From: Phycomyces nitens
Taxonomy: Eukaryota > Mucoromycota > Mucoromycetes > Mucorales > Phycomycetaceae
Direction of reading: 5' to 3'
Length of the DNA: 64,000 nucleotides
NCBI GenBank assembly: GCA_022702545.1
Contig: JAHRBC010000003.1
Span: 7,564,001-7,628,000 of the forward strand
The notes under the pieces are model-generated. The model saw only the letters and a list, made by a program, of their open reading frames with translations, did no database searches and was not told the DNA's origin. The first letter of the stretch is position 1. Each line of letters opens with the position of its first letter. The translations under genes were made by a program, and so were the position numbers. Shown here in pieces: positions 58,721 to 64,000 of this stretch.

Positions 58721-59694
58721 ATGGCTCCCCACTCTAGAGTTGCTGTCATTGGTGCCGGTGCTGTTGGTGCCTCAACCGCATACGCCCTTATGCTCAAGGA
58801 TGTCGCCTCTGAAATCATGATCGTCGACGTCGTAGCTGATATTGTAAAGGGCCAAACCCTTGATCTTAGCGATGCCGGTCTCATCAGTTCAACCAAGATC
58901 CGTGCTGGTACCAACCAGGAGGCTGGCCAGGCCGACATTATTGTCATCACTGCTGGTGCCAAGCAAAAGGAAGGAGAGGCCCGAACTGAACTTGTTGGCC
59001 GCAACTACAAGATCCTCGAAAGCATCATTGGTCAAATGCAGCCCATTCGTCCCGATGCTGTCATGATCTTGGTATCAAACCCTGTCGATGTCTTGACCGC
59101 CATTGCCCAGAAGCTGTCCGGTCTCCCTCCCAACCAGGTCCTTGGTTCCGGCACCTTCCTCGATACATCCCGTCTCCGTGTCTTCTTGGCTGAGACCCTT
59201 CGTGTAAGTATTGGTTGGTTTTGGATTGGTTTGGAATAGATGGCTAAAGGTACATAATGGTATAGGTGAGCCCCAATGCTGTCCACGCCTATGTGTTGGG
59301 TGAGCACGGTGAATCACAAATGATTGCATGGAATGCTGCCAGTGTTGGTTGCAAGCCTCTCCTGTCATTCCCTGAGATCCAGGCCCTTGACAAGGAAGAG
59401 GTTCATGAGGCTATCCGTGGAAAGGCCATGGAGATCATTCGCCTCAAGGGTTCTACCTACTACGGTATTGGTGCCTGTGCTGCCGATTTGTGCGAATCTA
59501 TTATCCTGAACAAACTTGATATCCGTCCCCTTTCTGTATTTGTTGAAAAGTATGGCTCGGTCTTGTCTATGCCTGCCAAGCTCGGCTGGAATGGTGTTGA
59601 GGATGTCTATGAGATTCCCTTGACCGATGAGGAAGAGGAGCAGTTTGCTGCCAGTGCCAAGGCCATGAGAGAAATCGTAGATTCGCTCAACTAG
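58721..59694 (+). CDS. L-lactate dehydrogenase (NAD-dependent)
   Basis: Exons 58721-59203 and 59266-59694; 303 aa. Rossmann start [20 protein letters not shown] with the GxGxxG loop and Asp at IMIVDV for [23 protein letters not shown] carries the substrate Arg region; [23 protein letters not shown] and [17 protein letters not shown] include the catalytic Asp-Arg and the GEHG His. This pattern (EHGES, SNPVDV) identifies LDH rather than malate dehydrogenase, and it closely resembles Rhizopus LdhA, as I remember that sequence, but the C-terminus ends at about residue 303, shorter than the Rhizopus tail. Role: pyruvate to L-lactate with NADH oxidation in fermentation. Codon bias is strong, implying high expression. 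Confidence 0.92.
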
Positions 59695-60791
59695 ACTAGA
59701 GAATCCCTCATCTCCTCATTCTTTCTCCTTGCTTGTAAATTTTTTCGACTATTTTCATGTTTTAATCTTGCAGTGACATTTTGTCATACATTTTCTATTA
59801 CCAACTAAAAAAAAAAGGGAACCTTTTTTTGTCTCAATAATGACACGTTCTGCTGTGGTCACCATATGAGCTGATATTTTAGGCATTGATGAATTGATTG
59901 CGATATTTCAACACAGTAATATATCAACGAACCCTAGATAAAGGCTGTTGTTGTATAATTGGTCAAAGATAACATAAAGATATATTGACCAGTTGTGAGG
60001 AACCTCTTGTGTAATCTACTACTTTTACATGGTCCCATTCGAGTACCTCGGCCATTGTTCTACAATAAGGCTTACCTCCGATGGCAGTCAGAGTCAACAC
60101 AAGCCATTTTGTATGGGAATGCCCAAAGGCCCCTTGTTACCATGCTCTTTAATTCAAACAACCAAACAAACAAAAATAGGTGAGCCAAAGGTGCGTATTT
60201 TTGGTTGATTTTAACATTTGTTATTATTAAAAATTAATTCTAGAATCAAATTTCTTATTTTTTGCTTTAACGGTGGCCATTGGTAGCACAAGTTTGACCA
60301 TTTTTATTATTATTATTACGAGCAGCGCTCGTTATTATTATAAACACTTGAGCCTAGTGTTCTTGGCAGGATAAAATCTCTCAAATAAACAGCCATTTAA
60401 TAATAATAATGATAATAATAATAATTGGAAAACTGGCCAAATGATATTCAAGGAACCAAATTCAACCCTAGGCCACAATATCCTTTTGGTTCATCATCAA
60501 CAGCCAGGATCTAGAACCCCTTTATGGATATGCTTTATATATATATTTTGGTATACAGCCCTTATGCTGGGACTTGTTTCTACTGTTTGGCTTGTTTGTA
60601 TTGCGCAATATTTAAGCAGGTTTATTCAGCAACGCGCATGTAGAATCATAAAAAAGAAAAAGAAAAAAATAGGCTGCTCTGGCTCTGCTGGCCCCATCCC
60701 CCATCCCCCCCTCATCTCACCTAGGACTTCAACTCCCGCTGAATCATATGAGTGCTTTCTTTCACTCTTTTTCTTCCATCTATTTTTTTTA
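59695..60791. other. Intergenic region, no gene seen
   Basis: About 1.1 kb. TTATTATTA and AATAATAAT short runs occur at 60303-60340 and 60400-60425. Weak open frames (such as 59995-60183) have no family resemblance. The frame that begins at 60441 runs into the next gene but its first 117 codons look non-conserved and low complexity. Confidence 0.45.
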
Positions 60792-62369
60792 ATGAGCTCG
60801 GTATCATCACACGAAGGCAGCGATAAAGACGGCTTCTTCCACAGAAGCTTTCCAGAAGGACTTGTGTCTCGTTATGCCTACCTTCGCAAGACAGACTTGC
60901 TTGACACATTCGAATCTACCACCAGACCTCGTGACACTGACGCTTGGAGTGTGGCAGCAACTGTAGATGACCAAGAGTCGGTCATGAGTGGCCATGGAGG
61001 CAATATGAGCATAGCAGGAAGCATAAGTAGAATCACAGCTGAGGGAAAAGAAACAGACGATGACAGGTCCACGCTGGATGGAAGTGCCCGCAATGGCATC
61101 GGTTTGAGCAACGAGCCTAATCTTTCAATTGATAACCCTGGAATAAGATTAGAGACCTTTCGTGATCTCGACATGCCATCTGGCTTCCACGACAATGCAA
61201 GTGTAATTACAGGTGATGATGAAGAGAAATATCCTCGTTCAGTTGCTGCCGAGTTTGGTGACGATGGCACCCGTTCTGCGGCTGGCGATTTTAGTCATAT
61301 TGACAGCAGTGATGATGAAGAGCGTACTGCTGACTCTGGATACCAAGGCAATAGCCAGGCACCTGTTGCCCTCAATGACTCCATATCAGCACCTCCTCAG
61401 CCCCAACCCAGTTTTGCGTCTGCCACAAAGCCATACACAACATTGATAGAAGAGAATGAGATGTTGAGAGAGCAACTGCAGAACCTGGAACGCAGTCAGA
61501 AGCAGCAGATTGAGGTTATTGCTAATTTGAGAACCCTGACGGCATGTGGAGAAGAGGTATACGGCAGAGCTCTTCATATGTCTCATGCTACACCAGAAGA
61601 GCAGGATCGGCTAGGCCGGGAGACAACAGGCGTCTATCTTCCTAGCACATCGTCCTTCCCAGATGCTTCAGATTATTCTGGCCAGCAAAATAGCGGCTAC
61701 CTCGACATGGAGCGCAGTGCACCTCTTTCTCACATCGTCAATGCCCGTACCCTTACCCAACGATTGGCACAGCTTGCCGAGTGGCTCACTCGTTTTGTCC
61801 AAGACGCCGTCGATCAAGACAAGCGCATAACACTCGAACAGTCTCTCTTTACACAAATCGTCGAGTTTTACCTGAGCTCGCTTCCGTTTGGTACCGAAAA
61901 GCAGGAATTGCTCAATACAGCTTATTCTGATCAGATTAGGCGATTCCAAAGCACACTGGGCTCCAACTTTTCCAAATGGTACAGACGACAGACCGTCCAG
62001 TCCTTGTCCCTAAATCCTGCTACAAAGGAATACCTTGGAGAAATGCGTACTCAGATGACAAAGCACCTTGAGGACCTGTTGGCAAGTATGAGAACAACTG
62101 CAGATGATCAAGGAGATGTCATTCCAGATCGACAATTATGGGACGATATCCTTGATCTCTGCATGGTCTTGTCATTGGAGATTCACGGTGGAGATGCTGA
62201 TGTGTATGCAAAACCTATTGCGGCTGGCAGCAAATACGATGAAGAAATCATGGCGGTAGTTGGAGACAGCACGGCCGACAAGAACAAGATCGTCAAGCTG
62301 GTCGTCAGTCCACTTTTTATTGATGAAGATGAGGTTGTACTTCTTCCTGCGCGCGTATTACTGGAATAG
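60792..62369 (+). CDS. Conserved-looking hypothetical protein with coiled coil
   Basis: Intronless, 525 aa, ATG at 60792 (in frame with, and preferred over, upstream Met codons because the upstream part is T/A-rich leader). Residues 1-210 are acidic and Ser-rich (DDDRSTLDG, DSSDDEERTADSG) and likely disordered. A coiled coil runs over about residues 217-250 (TLIEENEMLREQLQNLERSQ). A mainly helical C-terminal region follows (ARTLTQRLAQLAEWLTRFVQ; EFYLSSLPFGTEKQELLNTA; LGEMRTQMTKHLEDLLASM), ending in a hydrophobic VVSPLFIDEDEVVLLPARVL. I do not recognise the family. The helical C-half resembles scaffold or adaptor proteins, but no function is claimed. Confidence 0.75.
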   Translation: MSSVSSHEGSDKDGFFHRSFPEGLVSRYAYLRKTDLLDTFESTTRPRDTDAWSVAATVDDQESVMSGHGGNMSIAGSISRITAEGKETDDDRSTLDGSARNGIGLSNEPNLSIDNPGIRLETFRDLDMPSGFHDNASVITGDDEEKYPRSVAAEFGDDGTRSAAGDFSHIDSSDDEERTADSGYQGNSQAPVALNDSISAPPQPQPSFASATKPYTTLIEENEMLREQLQNLERSQKQQIEVIANLRTLTACGEEVYGRALHMSHATPEEQDRLGRETTGVYLPSTSSFPDASDYSGQQNSGYLDMERSAPLSHIVNARTLTQRLAQLAEWLTRFVQDAVDQDKRITLEQSLFTQIVEFYLSSLPFGTEKQELLNTAYSDQIRRFQSTLGSNFSKWYRRQTVQSLSLNPATKEYLGEMRTQMTKHLEDLLASMRTTADDQGDVIPDRQLWDDILDLCMVLSLEIHGGDADVYAKPIAAGSKYDEEIMAVVGDSTADKNKIVKLVVSPLFIDEDEVVLLPARVLLE

Positions 62370-62637
62370 TTTCAGTAATGCGAGTCTAAATGAACCAAAT
62401 AAAATACTTGCAAAGGAGAATAGCCACAGCAGCGATGGGCAGAGGGCACCAAAGAGGAAATCAAACAGATGGTTTCAGCTCTCCTGAGCCCGTGTCCTCT
62501 TCTGCTGCTCGGTTCCCCTTTCTGTTCAAACGACAATCTTTTTATTTTTTTATTTTTTTTTACTTAATTATTTTTGATTTTCTACCTCTTCACATCTGTA
62601 ATTCTTTTTTCTTTCCCCTTTTTCACTCTGGTTTAAG

Positions 62638-63575
62638 ATGGTCGCTCTAGCAACTATATCAGTCCTCAGTCGAAGGTGGCGCCCTCCAACCCTCGGTTCT
62701 GTTAATATCGAACAGCACCCAAATATATTTCAAATTGTATGTGCTGAGATCTAGCTGTCATTTATTTAATGCATCCCAACTGATATTCGTTGGGTTCTCT
62801 TATTGTTCAAAGGTGCCTAGAGACCTGCTCGACGCCCGAATTGACACTCTTGATCTGTTTGTCCAAACTTCCTGTCCAAGCATACATCTCGAATATTATG
62901 TATATGTATTTACGGTTGCCTGTGTTGTATGCTCTGCTGCATTCTCTCTTGCTGCACGCTCTGCTGGTATATCAATGTGGTATCCACTCCTGCTTCTCTT
63001 GATCCCAGCCGGGCTTAATATATGGACAAACCAGCGCCGATCTGGATTAATTGATCGGATAAGAAGTGTATGTAGTCTGAACCAATTTGACCGCACAACA
63101 TCTTTTTCTCATATCCTCAAACCAATCTGGATAGTTTGAGCGTGCTCTCAAAAAAACCCTCAAGGAGTTCACTAAACTTGATGCAGCTGCACATCGTATT
63201 AAATGGTGTCTTCGCCGTCCCAATGAGCGCGATACTCTATCCTCGGCAGAGAGAGTCGGTCTGTTTTGCCTCTTGATCGAGGTCGTAGATGTTGATTCGG
63301 AATTAGAGCAAGAGTCTCTCCCACCTTATCAAGCAGCAGTCGATTTTGCAAATTCAAATACGACGAATGGACTATTGGCACCTATGGACTGTCTCCCTCC
63401 CAGCTACACTGAAGTCACTCCACAACCATCAGCTGTCTACCATCGCCCTCTCCCTTTAGTAACCCCACCGTCGAACGCAGCACCAATATTGCCAATGTCA
63501 GCTCATTTATACCCTACAAGACATGAAACTGCTCCGTTCATGCAGATACCTGGTACTTCTCATAGTCAATACTAA
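62638..63575 (+). CDS. Two-helix membrane protein with PPxY motif
   Basis: Exons 62638-62736, 62813-63067, 63135-63575; 264 aa, phases consistent. Hydrophobic segments at about residues 60-80 (YYVYVFTVACVVCSAAFSLA) and 87-104 (MWYPLLLLLIPAGLNIW), then a basic amphipathic stretch (FERALKKTLKEFTKLDAAAH, RIKWCLRRPNERDTLSSAER). The last 90 residues are Pro-rich and disordered and contain LPPSYTEV, a PPxY motif that binds WW domains of Nedd4/Rsp5 ubiquitin ligases. Overall layout is that of a fungal membrane adaptor for Rsp5-type ligases, but I do not recognise a named family. Confidence 0.68.
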
Positions 63576-64000
63576 CCGAGTATATTATCCCTGCAATCTA
63601 CGACTAGTATTCAAAATCTATAAGAAAATGCGAGTGCAAATAAGATCAGAAAGGCAGTTTTATAATTCTTCCTCTAGTTACGGTAGAGCAAAGGTAAACT
63701 AGTCACGGAAGATCCACAGGCACACACAAAATATTCATAGTGCAAGGGGTGAGATGAAGGAGAGATTTTTCCCTTTATTATTATTATTATTATTATTTAT
63801 ATATCATTCCTACTTCTAGTGGGTTCAGCATATTTATTATCATTGGACTGTAAAAACAATCATATTATCAAAGACTGCAAGAACCTGTTCTTCACTGTCT
63901 TTTTAGTTTTCTTAATCTATCGGTGTACCATTCCCTATCGTTTATTTTTTTATTATTTTTTATTGGTTTTGCAAGCAACAAAAAAAAGGGCCTCTGGGTT
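63576..64000. other. Terminal intergenic segment
   Basis: No gene seen. Contains a (TTA)n run at 63777-63797 and T-rich sequence to the end of the window. Confidence 0.4.

Noticed and set aside
1..64000. CRISPR arrays, tRNA and rRNA genes
   Set aside because: I saw no regular spacer-repeat array, no convincing tRNA A/B boxes and no rRNA segments; a tRNAscan or Infernal run would be decisive for the small RNAs.

Overview
The window is eukaryotic nuclear DNA from an early-diverging filamentous fungus, most likely Mucoromycota (Mucorales-like). Evidence: genes are dense and cut by many short introns (mostly 45-105 nt); intergenic DNA is AT-rich; an NAD L-lactate dehydrogenase resembles Rhizopus LdhA; a fungal DASH subunit (Ask1) and a MedA-type regulator are present; and there is a Fanzor element and an APH-1 gene of the kind absent from common Dikarya models. 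Exon models were derived by hand from splice consensus, reading phase and remembered family conservation. The species is not determined.

Layout. 0-15.5 kb is a conserved housekeeping block: ASNSD1-like amidotransferase/synthetase (+), ataxin-2/Pbp1 (-), NOP56 (+), class IV aminotransferase (+) converging on a DUF1769 protein (-) with only 18 bp between stops, and an OSCA/CSC1 channel with a very long tail (+). 16-28 kb holds DASH Ask1, pyruvate dehydrogenase E1-beta, a divergent pair (NDUFAF7/MidA methyltransferase and a PTS1-ending peroxiredoxin), an arrestin-fold protein and a four-helix membrane protein. 27965-31254 is a TIR transposon (89-bp imperfect inverted repeats, CAG...CTG termini, TA target duplication) whose only recognisable cargo is a decayed Fanzor (eukaryotic TnpB-like nuclease). 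31.6-34.5 kb carries an RNF126-type RING E3 ligase converging on APH-1, a gamma-secretase subunit. 34.5-46.5 kb is a repeat-rich accessory island: an intact F-box/LRR gene and a broken paralogue, four copies of a ~235-bp dispersed repeat, two copies of a ~63-69-bp mini-element with 13-15 bp target duplications, and an orphan expanded-family gene. 46.5-63.6 kb returns to conserved genes: MedA-like regulator, triple-KH RNA-binding protein, reeler-domain membrane protein, P5-type ATPase with a secreted Cys-rich N-terminus, L-lactate dehydrogenase, a coiled-coil hypothetical and a two-helix protein with a PPxY motif.

The neighbours do not form one pathway; the signal is at the level of the genome: GC-AG introns are unusually common (six of roughly 76 modelled introns), two genes have a first coding exon consisting only of ATG, and the central island collects several kinds of mobile DNA. 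The best candidates for novelty are the Fanzor transposon, the mini-element with target duplications, and APH-1 in a fungus.
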